From contig CALAUH010000153.1 of the NCBI GenBank assembly GCA_937892225.1, forward strand, positions 1 through 22,598: a stretch of 22,598 nt of DNA. Reading direction: 5' to 3'. A program made the translations under genes and the position numbers. Under the pieces are notes generated by a model. That model did no database searches. It worked only from the letters and a program-made list of their open reading frames with translations, and was not told the DNA's origin. Of the stretch, positions 8,253 to 16,356 are shown piece by piece. The DNA comes from an uncultured Treponema sp. (GTDB taxonomy: Bacteria; Spirochaetota; Spirochaetia; Treponematales; Treponemataceae). Each line of letters begins with the position of its first letter. The stretch's first letter is position 1.

Positions 8253-9617
8253 ATGAAAAGAAAATTTTTTGTTTTAATTGCTACACTTTTTGCCATTCTA
8301 CCTTGTTTTGCAGCATATAATTCATGGGGAATTCCAGATTCTGCAGAAATTAGAACAAAACTTTCTGAAATTTGGTTTGAAGCTCCTTTGGAAACTGTCA
8401 GAACAAATTCTCCAAAAATATATTCAAATTCTGCAGGTCAGAAATTTTTAGTCAGTCTTGAAGAAACAGATACAGTTTATAATATTGTAGTTTCTTCAAG
8501 CACAGTTGCAAGTTATAAATATGTTTCCCAGACTAATTCAGAAATTATTGAACAGGAAACATATCCTGGAAACTGTAAAGGCAGCTGGCTTTTAGTAAAA
8601 AGTAAAGCCGATAATAAACCTTTATTTATAAGATACTATTGTACTTCTAATAGCGAAGTATATGTTCAGTTTTCACCATATGGAAAAACTTCTGTTGCAG
8701 ATATGGTAATTTTTGGTAATTATGCAGCACGAGGTGTTTCTACAGGTGTTCCTTTTTCAAAATTTTATTCAGCATCTTTTGATGATGTATATAAACTTAC
8801 ACAAAAATCTTTGCCATGGAAATATATTGATGTAAAAGATAATCTTTATGATAATATTCATTCAATGGCAAAAGTAATTAATTCAAACTGTCCACGTATT
8901 TTATATACAAATGATGCAATGTATAACGAGGATAATGAATTAATTTCAATTTCGAACGGTGAATCAATTTATGATTCAGAAAGTGCAAAAGATACAAAAA
9001 GATTGTTTCTTTCTTCAGCTGGTTTTGTAAAATGGATTGCAGACGGTATTGTTTATCCAATTACAGGTTCTCAATTAAAACGAAGCCCGTTGATTACAGA
9101 AACAGTAAAAGTAAAAAGTACAAGTTTACAGGGAATAATGTCTCAGAAAAATGCATTGAATTTTTCTTTAGATTGGATTCGTAATATTTCATCTGCAATA
9201 ATTTCAGTTTATACAGGAAAACAGTATACATATAAAAATTCTGGTGTAGATGTAACAATTAATCCTTTTGCTGCAACTGAAACCCCAGATGGAATTAAAA
9301 AACAGGTAACATTTATAGAAGATACAGGATACACTGTAAGTTCATTAAAATCACTTTTATATGTTTTAGCTGCTACAGAAAGTGGCAGTTTTTATTTTGG
9401 TGCAATTAGAGAGACAGATCGCTCTGTTACACCAGAGATAAAAGTATTTAATGATTGTGTTGCATTTTTCCCATATTTTGATGATAAAGGTACTTTTGGC
9501 TGTTATGTATTTATGAACGGAAAACCAACAACTTTGGATGACTTTTTGTTGTATTATTCTAAAGATTTTGTTTATTTGACAAGAGTTCGTTCAACAGACA
9601 GATTCTATCCTAATTAA
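8253..9617 (+). CDS. Exported protein of unknown function
   Basis: Not recognised. The 454 residues begin with a clear Sec signal peptide (Lys-rich start, hydrophobic core, likely cut after CFA near residue 20). The Cys at 18 follows Pro and does not form a convincing lipobox, so a soluble periplasmic protein is more likely than a lipoprotein. The rest has alternating polar and aromatic stretches, no obvious catalytic motif and no further membrane helix. AAGGAA just upstream (8242-8247) supports the ATG at 8253, nine bases after the activase stop, so it is probably co-transcribed with it. It precedes the TPR, barrel and ExbBD-TonB genes, suggesting a role in the cell envelope. This is inferred from the signal peptide and neighbours only. 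Confidence 0.8.
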   Translation: MKRKFFVLIATLFAILPCFAAYNSWGIPDSAEIRTKLSEIWFEAPLETVRTNSPKIYSNSAGQKFLVSLEETDTVYNIVVSSSTVASYKYVSQTNSEIIEQETYPGNCKGSWLLVKSKADNKPLFIRYYCTSNSEVYVQFSPYGKTSVADMVIFGNYAARGVSTGVPFSKFYSASFDDVYKLTQKSLPWKYIDVKDNLYDNIHSMAKVINSNCPRILYTNDAMYNEDNELISISNGESIYDSESAKDTKRLFLSSAGFVKWIADGIVYPITGSQLKRSPLITETVKVKSTSLQGIMSQKNALNFSLDWIRNISSAIISVYTGKQYTYKNSGVDVTINPFAATETPDGIKKQVTFIEDTGYTVSSLKSLLYVLAATESGSFYFGAIRETDRSVTPEIKVFNDCVAFFPYFDDKGTFGCYVFMNGKPTTLDDFLLYYSKDFVYLTRVRSTDRFYPN

Positions 9618-9640
9618 AATTTTTGTTGAGAAAAATAATT

Positions 9641-12487
9641 ATGAAAAAAATATTATTATCATTCTTGTTTTTATTGAGTACTTTAAATTTAATTGCTCAG
9701 GGAAAACCTTCAGAAACAAATATTTACAAAGATGTAACTTCATATGCTTCTACTAACTTTTATGCTGGTGTTATAGAAAAAGCAGAACTTTTAGAAAAAG
9801 AATATCCTTCTTCTGTTTTTTTAATTCCTACATTGATTTTTAAAGCAGAAGGTTATAATTACGTTCAACGTTATAAAGACGCAGAAGAAACAATAAATCA
9901 AGTTCTTGTAAATTTAAAATCTGATGATGAAAATTATTCAAAAGCAAATTATGTTTTGGGAGAAGCATTATATTATCAGAAAAAAAATAAACTTGCTTTA
10001 AATGCCTTTTATGAAGCTGCGAAAAATAAAGAAAGTAAATATTATGCCAATTCAATTTATTTTGCCGGTAAAATATTTTATGAAATAAAAGAATATAAAA
10101 AATCTGAAAATTTATTGAGTTTTGTAATTAAAAATGGAACTTTATATGATGTAAATGTTTATGAAGATTCATTGTGTTTGTTAATTAAAGGATATATAGA
10201 GAATAAAAAATATAAAAAAGCAATTTCTATATACGAAAAAATTGATGCAAATACATTTTCTACCGATTTTTATAACTATTTAAGTTTTACAGTTGCTCCT
10301 GCATATGAACAGGGGGGACAGCCTCTTAAAGCTTATAATATTTATTGCTCATTATTAGAATGTGATGATAAAAATCTTGTTGTTGATTCTTTGCAGAATG
10401 CATATGGTGTTGCTCATAGAAATAAAATAGATTTTAAACCTGAAGAAATTGTTCAGAAAATTAATAATACATCAGATGAATTTGATTCAATTCTTGCAGA
10501 TTTCTGGACACGAATGGGTGTTGATTCTTACAATCAGCAGAATTTTTCTAAAACAAAAGAATGTTTCTCTTATGCAAAAAAGAATATTACACCGCAGACT
10601 GATATAATCATACAGATTTATGAAGCAAAGATGAAAATTGATTCAGGTGTAACTTCAGATCAGGCAAGAGAATTGATAAAAAGTTTGCAGAAACTTGAAA
10701 CTCTTGTTGTAATGCAAAAAGATATTACAGTAAAAGATTCATATTATTCAGTCATTGTTAATTTTAAAGCAATTGCAGGAGACTGGAATGGAGTTGTATC
10801 ATCTTTTACGCGAATTAGAAATCCTGATGAACATACTTCTTATCTTGGGGCAAGTGGATATTATAAAAATGGAAATTATGCAGAAGCGGACAGTACTTTA
10901 CAAAATTGTACTTCTTTAGAAAACAGACTTCTTTTGGCAAATGTTCTTGCAAGAGAAGAGCAGTATGATAAAGCAGCAAATATTTATGTACAGATAAATT
11001 CAAAAGGCGAACTTGATGATGTAAATCGTCTTGAATTTGCAAAGGTTCTTTATTGTCAAAAAAAATGGGAAGCGGCTTTTAAACATTCCAAAACTGCTTC
11101 TCAACCGATAAGCGGTTATTTGTGCGGCTTATGTGCAATCAATCTTGGTAAATGGCAGGAAGCTATTACATCTTTTGATTTATATATTAAACAGTATTCT
11201 AAAAATTACGGATATCAGGATGAATCTTATTTTTATAAAGCTTTTGCTCAATATAAACTTTCGAATTATCAGTTAGCGTATAAATCATTTATCGAATTTT
11301 TAGAAAGAAAATCTATTAATGTTGATTTAAATAGAAGGGCATATTCATTAATAGCAAAATCTGCAATCATGTTGAATGATTATCAAAATGCTTCTGTATA
11401 TGCTGAAAAACTGGTAAAAGCTTCTACTAAAGAAGATGAAAAACAGGATGCTTTAATTTTCTGTTCAGAAATTTATTCGGACAGTAAACAATATGATAAA
11501 GCTGTAAAAGTTCTTCAGCCATATACAAACGGTAAATCTGATTTTAATCTTTTATGTTTGTATCAGATTGCACAGATTTATGAAAAATCAAAAGATATAA
11601 ATAATGCAGACAAATATTACGAAAAAGTATTTACTCAGTTTCCAAAATCTAAAGCAGCACAGGAAGCCTTGTATAGATGTGGTGAACTTCTTTATGCAAA
11701 TGAAAATTATGAAAAGGCTGAATCACGTTTTACAAAATATTTAAATAGTTTTCCAGATGGTAAATTCTGTGATGCTGCATATTATTTTTGTGGTGAATGT
11801 AATTTAAATATAAAAGAATATAACCGTTCAATAATGCAAAACAAAGTTTTAATTTCGAAATATCCAAAAAGTATTTACATATACGGTGCATATTCAAATT
11901 TAATAAAGGCATATTATTATCAGGAAAATTATGGTGAAGCTTTATCAATTGCGCGTCTTCTTAAAGATGAATATCCGGATCAGGCAGAAGCAGACGGCAC
12001 ATTGAAAAAGCTTGTTGAATTAGAAAAAATTACAACAGGAACTGACAGAAGAATTGTAGAAAAACAAACTGAATATGAAAAAGCAGGAAAAAAATCTACA
12101 AAAAAAGGAAGAATTGCAGGTTCACAGTTAGTTTTGCTTTATTCAGAATTTGGTTCATTAAAAGATGCCTATTCAATTGCAAATGAAATTTTACCTTTAC
12201 AAAAGGATTCTTCAGAACTTAGTTATGCAGCTTCTAATTCGCAGATTATCGGTGAATATTATAAATCAGAAGGTAAAAATCAACAGGCGGCACAAATGTA
12301 TTTAAAAGCAGCTGAATTTTACCGTTCAAGTTCAAATGATGATAAAGCAGCTTTGTGTTTATATTCTGCAGTTGATTCTTTTGTAGCCTGTCAGAAACGT
12401 GCAGATGCAAAAGAAACAGCAAATTTATTGATTCAATTATATCCTGAATCAAAATATGCAAAGAATGTTAATCGCTTAATAAAATAG
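9641..12487 (+). CDS. Large exported tetratricopeptide-repeat protein
   Basis: A 948-residue protein made almost entirely of helical TPR-type repeats after a Sec signal peptide (residues 1 to about 19). Repeats with the usual spacing of small and aromatic residues are clear around KNKLALNAFYEAAKNK, NNADKYYEKVFTQFPKSKAAQEALYRCGELL and NYEKAESRFTKYLNSFPDG, spread over most of the length. The middle-to-C-terminal part resembles the periplasmic TPR proteins of the YbgF/BamD type, which hold envelope complexes together. I start it at ATG 9641, not the TTG at 9623, because the signal peptide begins there. The Shine-Dalgarno is weak (GAG at 9628-9630). It lies 23 bases after the previous gene and 13 bases before the barrel gene. 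It probably acts in the periplasm as a protein-protein scaffold for the barrel or TonB complex. TPR identity is firm; the partner is inferred. Confidence 0.88.
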   Translation: MKKILLSFLFLLSTLNLIAQGKPSETNIYKDVTSYASTNFYAGVIEKAELLEKEYPSSVFLIPTLIFKAEGYNYVQRYKDAEETINQVLVNLKSDDENYSKANYVLGEALYYQKKNKLALNAFYEAAKNKESKYYANSIYFAGKIFYEIKEYKKSENLLSFVIKNGTLYDVNVYEDSLCLLIKGYIENKKYKKAISIYEKIDANTFSTDFYNYLSFTVAPAYEQGGQPLKAYNIYCSLLECDDKNLVVDSLQNAYGVAHRNKIDFKPEEIVQKINNTSDEFDSILADFWTRMGVDSYNQQNFSKTKECFSYAKKNITPQTDIIIQIYEAKMKIDSGVTSDQARELIKSLQKLETLVVMQKDITVKDSYYSVIVNFKAIAGDWNGVVSSFTRIRNPDEHTSYLGASGYYKNGNYAEADSTLQNCTSLENRLLLANVLAREEQYDKAANIYVQINSKGELDDVNRLEFAKVLYCQKKWEAAFKHSKTASQPISGYLCGLCAINLGKWQEAITSFDLYIKQYSKNYGYQDESYFYKAFAQYKLSNYQLAYKSFIEFLERKSINVDLNRRAYSLIAKSAIMLNDYQNASVYAEKLVKASTKEDEKQDALIFCSEIYSDSKQYDKAVKVLQPYTNGKSDFNLLCLYQIAQIYEKSKDINNADKYYEKVFTQFPKSKAAQEALYRCGELLYANENYEKAESRFTKYLNSFPDGKFCDAAYYFCGECNLNIKEYNRSIMQNKVLISKYPKSIYIYGAYSNLIKAYYYQENYGEALSIARLLKDEYPDQAEADGTLKKLVELEKITTGTDRRIVEKQTEYEKAGKKSTKKGRIAGSQLVLLYSEFGSLKDAYSIANEILPLQKDSSELSYAASNSQIIGEYYKSEGKNQQAAQMYLKAAEFYRSSSNDDKAALCLYSAVDSFVACQKRADAKETANLLIQLYPESKYAKNVNRLIK

Positions 12488-12500
12488 TAGGAAAAAGAAT

Positions 12501-14102
12501 ATGAAGAAAATTATTTTTTTATTTACATTAATTTTTTGTTTTACAAATCTTTGGTCAGAAAATGATAAAATTGAATTACCTGAACTGACAACTGTAGTTT
12601 CTACAAATACAATTGATGAAGAAAATGTTCAGGTTCCTGATTTTAATGATGTAGTAAAAATTCCAGAAGGTTCAGGAGATTTAGTTCCTTCTCTTCCAGA
12701 AATAGATGTTGAAAAGAAAGAAAATTATTCTTATCAAAATGTACAGACTTCTTCAAAATCTTTGTTTATGGAAGGTTTGATTGGGGGAGGTTATCCGACT
12801 GCTTTTGTTGGAAATTTTAAGATTTCTAAATTAGATAAAGATTCACCTTTTACAATTTCTTTTAATCATAATTCGTTAAATGGTTATGGCGGTCAAAGTA
12901 TTAATGATTTATATAATTTTAGAAATAATTTAATTGATATAGATAAAATATTTGCATGGGATAATTTTAAGTTTGAATTAATTGGAAAATATGAAGATAA
13001 AGGAAACGGTTTACAGCATAAAAATGATAATCTTGCAAATATAAATCAGGAACTTTTTTCTTTAGGATTATCAGGTCTATGGAATTTTAATAAATGGGAT
13101 TTATCTGTAGGTGTAAAACCAGATTATTATTTTAGATATCTGGATATAACAAAAACTTCTGATGAAACATTTACTTGCCCAGACAATATTAAATATGAAT
13201 CCTTTTTTGATATAGAACCATATATTTCTTCAGTTTATAAGAATAATAATTTTTCTTTTAATTCTTATTTGAATTCAAATTTTGGAAATAATAATTATTC
13301 AAGATTTGAATTGGGTTCAACTTTAAATTATGATTTTAAGAATTTAAAAACTTCTGGAAGTCTTGCTTTTGTTTTTGGTAATTATCTTGGAAATAATACA
13401 TTTACAGTTCCTTTCAATTTATCTTTAATTACCAATATACCAGTTTCTTTTTCAGATAGAAAAATTGATGTCTTCTTACAGGGAGGGCTTATTTCTTCTT
13501 TGCAGAAAACATACGAACTTGAAGAAAATAATTTATTTACCGCATGTAATTTAGCAGCAAATGAACAGTCAGACTGGTTCTGTAATTTTTCAATTTTATT
13601 ACCTGTAAAAACACATTTTGCTGCTCAGGCAAATATTGAATTTAGAAAAACAGCTTTAAATAATAAATTAATTTCTCCGGTTTATGAACAGTCATATTTA
13701 AATTCAGGCTTGTATCAATATGATGCATTTGAACGAACAGAATTTAATACAGGTTTGAATTTTATTTATACATATAAAATCTTAACTTTATCTGCACAAT
13801 GGATAACTTACTGGAATTATGTTCCTGTTTTACAAAATCAAAATTCTCTTGATTTAAATATTGCATTGCAAAAAAGTGATTCTTTATGGGGATTTAATGC
13901 TGATACTAAACTTTTGTTTGCCGGTCAGGATAAAACACCTGTTTTGAATTTAGAAGGTTTTTATAAATTATCAGATGCAACAAAAATTGTTTTAAACTGC
14001 AATGATGTATTAAAATTATTCAGTAAAAATAATAGAACTTATAAGGGACAATATATTCAGGAAAGTGGAAGTGTGAAACTTTCTGTTAAGTTTGTTTTTT
14101 AA
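12501..14102 (+). CDS. Probable outer-membrane beta-barrel protein with a TonB-box-like N-terminus
   Basis: Family not recognised. The 533 residues start with a signal peptide (about 1-19, ending LWS). A short low-complexity region rich in acidic residues and Pro follows (about 20-75), then many alternating strand-like segments with aromatic belts (for example NFKFELIGKYED, SFNSYLNSNFGNNNYSRFELGSTLNYDF). The chain ends VKLSVKFVF, with the terminal aromatic residue expected of a barrel inserted by BamA. There is no recognisable plug domain between the signal peptide and the barrel. Residues 26-34 (LPELTTVVS) resemble a TonB box, and a related segment (VPDFNDVVK) follows at 45-53. AGGAAA at 12489-12494 supports the start. 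It is immediately upstream of exbB-exbD-tonB, so it may be the motor's outer-membrane target. The codons are more AT-rich than those of the hexuronate genes. Confidence 0.75.
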   Translation: MKKIIFLFTLIFCFTNLWSENDKIELPELTTVVSTNTIDEENVQVPDFNDVVKIPEGSGDLVPSLPEIDVEKKENYSYQNVQTSSKSLFMEGLIGGGYPTAFVGNFKISKLDKDSPFTISFNHNSLNGYGGQSINDLYNFRNNLIDIDKIFAWDNFKFELIGKYEDKGNGLQHKNDNLANINQELFSLGLSGLWNFNKWDLSVGVKPDYYFRYLDITKTSDETFTCPDNIKYESFFDIEPYISSVYKNNNFSFNSYLNSNFGNNNYSRFELGSTLNYDFKNLKTSGSLAFVFGNYLGNNTFTVPFNLSLITNIPVSFSDRKIDVFLQGGLISSLQKTYELEENNLFTACNLAANEQSDWFCNFSILLPVKTHFAAQANIEFRKTALNNKLISPVYEQSYLNSGLYQYDAFERTEFNTGLNFIYTYKILTLSAQWITYWNYVPVLQNQNSLDLNIALQKSDSLWGFNADTKLLFAGQDKTPVLNLEGFYKLSDATKIVLNCNDVLKLFSKNNRTYKGQYIQESGSVKLSVKFVF

Positions 14103-14134
14103 TATATATAACAGATTTTTATTGGGGGATAAAA

Positions 14135-14746
14135 ATGTTTGAAACATTAAAATCTGGTGGAATCTTAATGATTCCAATTATTATTTGTGGTATTCTTTCA
14201 ACTTATATTATTATTGAAAGATGTATTTATTTTATCAGCATAAAAACTAGAGATAAAGATTTAGTCAGAAATATAACAGGTGCTCTTTCGGTCGGAGATT
14301 ATGAACGTTGTTCTGCCAGCTGTGCACAGGCAGATACTCCTTTAGCACAAGTTATTTCCAGAGCTTTTGATTGTCGTCATTATGATGAACGAGATTTAAG
14401 AGATATGGTAGATGCAGAACTTGATTTGGCAGTACCACGACTGGAACATCTTTTAACACCTCTTGGAACTATTGCAAATATTGCAACTTTACTTGGACTT
14501 TTGGGAACAGTAACTGGAAATATTAAAGCGTTTGGTGTTTTAGGTGCCGGAGGTTCTATGGGAGATCCTGCAATTTTGGCAAGTGCAATCGCAGAAGCTC
14601 TTGTAACAACTGTAGCAGGTTTATGTGTTTCGATTCCATCATTAATTTTTCATAATTTTTTTATTTCAAGAGTAAATAAAACAATAGTCGAAATGGAAGC
14701 ACACGTTACAACTGTAGTTTTAAAATTAACTGGAAGGGTTAGATAA
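14135..14746 (+). CDS. exbB: ExbB/TolQ/MotA-family proton-channel protein
   Basis: Inner-membrane subunit of a proton-driven motor that energises TonB (or Tol) proteins. The 203 residues, close to the usual ExbB/TolQ length, give three membrane helices: about 9-35, 107-130 and 148-175. The family signature is clear: LTPLGTIANIATLLGLLGTVTGNIKAFG (107-134, given here in outline as P109 to G134) and the third-helix motif with E154 and T158/T159 followed by AGLCVSIPSL. These Thr/Glu residues line the channel in the family. A strong GGGGGAT lies at 14124-14130, six bases upstream of the ATG. The stop codon is followed directly by the exbD ATG with no gap. The assignment to ExbB instead of TolQ rests on the TonB-like third gene; no Pal or TolB is near. 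Confidence 0.92.
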   Translation: MFETLKSGGILMIPIIICGILSTYIIIERCIYFISIKTRDKDLVRNITGALSVGDYERCSASCAQADTPLAQVISRAFDCRHYDERDLRDMVDAELDLAVPRLEHLLTPLGTIANIATLLGLLGTVTGNIKAFGVLGAGGSMGDPAILASAIAEALVTTVAGLCVSIPSLIFHNFFISRVNKTIVEMEAHVTTVVLKLTGRVR

Positions 14747-15160
14747 ATGAAGGTTAGAAGAAAAAGAGGACAGATTCAATCAAATGTTGATATGACACCT
14801 ATGATTGATATTGTCTTTCAGTTAATACTTTTCTTTTTAGTTTCAACAACATTTGCAGTTCTTCCAGGAATAAAATTGAATTTACCTACAAGTCATACAT
14901 CAGAAAATACATCTGTTCTTGGTATTACAATTACAGTTAATGCTGATGGAACAATGTTTTTTAATGATGAAAAAACTTCTATGGAAACATTAGGAAATCA
15001 TCTTGCTAATTTTAATACAGGTAAAGTAAAAAAAGAACAGTTTCCAGTCAGTCTTGAAGCTGATTCAGAAGTAACAAATGGAACAATCGTCGGTATTTTT
15101 GATATTATTCGGGAAAACGGTTATTCGGTAATTAATTTAAGGACTGCTGAAGAAGAATGA
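14747..15160 (+). CDS. exbD: ExbD/TolR-family protein
   Basis: Partner of ExbB. A single N-terminal membrane helix (about 20-42) carries the essential Asp that couples proton flow to motion, here D21 in the motif NVDMTPMIDIVFQLILFFLV. The remaining residues to 137 form the periplasmic ExbD/TolR domain (LNLPTS, then the ITVNADGTMFFND strand pair and the LEADSEV strand). Length and order are normal for the family. Translation starts on the base after the exbB stop codon, with AAGGG inside the 3' end of exbB as the likely ribosome site. The gene ends in an ATGA overlap with tonB. Identity is very secure. Confidence 0.94.
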   Translation: MKVRRKRGQIQSNVDMTPMIDIVFQLILFFLVSTTFAVLPGIKLNLPTSHTSENTSVLGITITVNADGTMFFNDEKTSMETLGNHLANFNTGKVKKEQFPVSLEADSEVTNGTIVGIFDIIRENGYSVINLRTAEEE

Positions 15161-16212
15161 TATATAGACCGCTTTTTGGACAAGACAGTAATCCTCGCAC
15201 AGGCAGTACACTTTTAAGTTCTGTTATTACATTTTTTTTCTGGGCTATAATTTTTATATGTCTGAAATTTGTAAAATTAATGCCGGAACAAAAGAAATTT
15301 GAAACAGTTCAAATAGTATTAGCTGAAAAAGAATTTGCACAGGAGATTGTTTCAGAAGCGGAAGTAGAAGCAGAAACAGCAAAGCAGACGCAGGCAAAAG
15401 AAGCCGCTCAGTCTCAAAAAACAGAAAAGATTGAAAAAACTCAAAAAATAAAAAAAGAAGAAGCAAGTTCAAAAAAACAAAATAACACTTCTAAAGAAAA
15501 AACTAATACAAAGAAAATAGCAAAAACTCAGGAAAGCAAAGCTGTAAAGGAAAATTCAAAAACTCCTTCATATAAATTAAGTAAATCTGTAGAAGAACAG
15601 ATACTGGAACAGCAAAAGGCTGCAAAAAAAACAAGTACTGCAGATTTTGACTGGTCGACTTTTGATGATAATAATGCAAAATCATCTTCATCACAGAGTT
15701 CAAATCAGAAAGTAACTGCAAAAAGTAGTTTTTCAGGAACAGCGGGGACAGCCCATACTGAATCTAAAAATAATTCTAATGATGTAAAAACTTCAGCTGG
15801 TAAAGATACAGTTTCTTCATCAACACAATCTAATCTTGATGCAATAAAGAATGCTACAGGTTCATCTGTATCAGATAATAATCAAAGTTCTTCTTCATCA
15901 CAATCTTCTGTAAGTTCAGGCAAAATTTCTTTAACATGGGATGGAGAAGGGGAAGGAAGACAACCTCGTTCAAAAATTGAAATAAAATTATCTGATTCTG
16001 CAAAACAATTAATTGATCATGATTATAGAATTTTAATTTCGTTAAAAGTTGATAGAAGCGGAAATGTTTTACGAACTTCCATAGAAATTCCAAATGCACT
16101 TTTAGCATCTAAAGTTAAAGAAGAAATAATTGAAGAAATCAGTAAATGGCTTTTTGAACCTGCGGCTAATACTTCTGAAGCAACTTTCACTTACAATATA
16201 GTCATTAAATAA
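15157..16212 (+). CDS. TonB-like energy-transducing protein
   Basis: A 351-residue protein with the TonB/TolA layout: cytoplasmic N-terminus, one membrane helix (about 20-40), a long low-complexity periplasmic linker and a small C-terminal domain (about 258-351). The C-terminal domain has the TonB-type pattern (ISLKVDRSGNVLRTSIEIP, then KVKEEIIEEISKWLFEPA). The linker is not Pro-rich as in enterobacterial TonB. It is Lys/Glu/Gln-rich at about 60-145 and Ser/Asn-rich at about 165-255. The membrane helix lacks the His of the SxxxH motif of E. coli TonB. It overlaps exbD by four bases (ATGA), so translation is coupled. It would carry ExbBD energy to an outer-membrane partner. TonB versus TolA cannot be fully decided, but the C-terminal domain favours TonB. 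Confidence 0.85.
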   Translation: MIYRPLFGQDSNPRTGSTLLSSVITFFFWAIIFICLKFVKLMPEQKKFETVQIVLAEKEFAQEIVSEAEVEAETAKQTQAKEAAQSQKTEKIEKTQKIKKEEASSKKQNNTSKEKTNTKKIAKTQESKAVKENSKTPSYKLSKSVEEQILEQQKAAKKTSTADFDWSTFDDNNAKSSSSQSSNQKVTAKSSFSGTAGTAHTESKNNSNDVKTSAGKDTVSSSTQSNLDAIKNATGSSVSDNNQSSSSSQSSVSSGKISLTWDGEGEGRQPRSKIEIKLSDSAKQLIDHDYRILISLKVDRSGNVLRTSIEIPNALLASKVKEEIIEEISKWLFEPAANTSEATFTYNIVIK

Positions 16213-16218
16213 ATATTT

Positions 16219-16231
16219 TGATTAATAATCA
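16219..16231. repeat. Short AT-rich palindrome after tonB
   Basis: TGATTAATAATCA is a perfect 6-bp inverted repeat around a single central base, flanked by T runs. The loop is too short and the stem too AT-rich for a convincing terminator. It could be a protein site or chance. Confidence 0.25.
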
Positions 16232-16261
16232 TTTTTACCTATGTTATATTTTCTTTGTTTG

Positions 16262-16279
16262 TTGTATACTAGTATACAA
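16262..16279. promoter_or_regulatory. 18-bp perfect palindrome, probable operator of the hexuronate operon
   Basis: TTGTATACTAGTATACAA reads the same on both strands over all 18 bases. It contains two GTATAC hexamers whose starts are 8 bases apart. It sits five bases upstream of the -35 of the promoter before uxuA, the place expected for a regulator of the operon. The TTGTnnAC...GTnnACAA form resembles sites of GntR-family (FadR-type) repressors, which often control hexuronate genes. The regulator is not in the window, so its family is an inference. Confidence 0.8.
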
Positions 16280-16284
16280 GTTAA

Positions 16285-16313
16285 TTGAGAAATTTACTTT
16301 TTCATGTTATGAT
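16285..16313 (+). promoter_or_regulatory. Sigma-70-type promoter of the uxuA operon
   Basis: TTGAGA (16285-16290), 17-base spacer, TATGAT (16308-16313). Transcription would start near 16320, leaving a leader of about 37 bases. An alternative is the upstream pair TTGATT (16218-16223) and TATGTT (16240-16245), spacer 16, which would put the palindrome just downstream of the start point as a classic roadblock. The first pair has the better spacing. Confidence 0.6.
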
Positions 16314-16336
16314 ATAATAATTAATATGGATAAAAG

Positions 16337-16343
16337 AAAGGAG
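16337..16343 (+). promoter_or_regulatory. Ribosome binding site of uxuA, unusually far from the start
   Basis: AAAGGAG is a strong Shine-Dalgarno but lies 13 bases before the ATG at 16357, longer than usual. No in-frame start lies closer, because a TAA at 16354-16356 directly precedes the ATG. The start at 16357 is supported by the conserved N-terminal RWYG of the family. Confidence 0.6.
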
Positions 16344-16356
16344 CATTAAAAAATAA

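Noticed and set aside
9623..9640. TTG at 9623 as the start of the TPR gene
   Set aside because: It adds six residues before a complete signal peptide that begins at ATG 9641.
10815..11042. Minus-strand open frames inside the TPR, tonB and other genes
   Set aside because: They mirror the codon bias of the real plus-strand genes, have no ribosome sites and encode low-complexity His/Leu/Phe-rich peptides.
14135..15160. Reading exbB/exbD as TolQ/TolR of a Tol-Pal system
   Set aside because: No TolB or Pal gene is adjacent and the third protein has a TonB-type C-terminal domain; a Tol-like role is not fully excluded.
16326..16349. Seven-codon frame (MDKRKEH) upstream of uxuA as a leader peptide
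   Set aside because: No ribosome site of its own and no codon run pointing to attenuation; it merely contains the uxuA Shine-Dalgarno.
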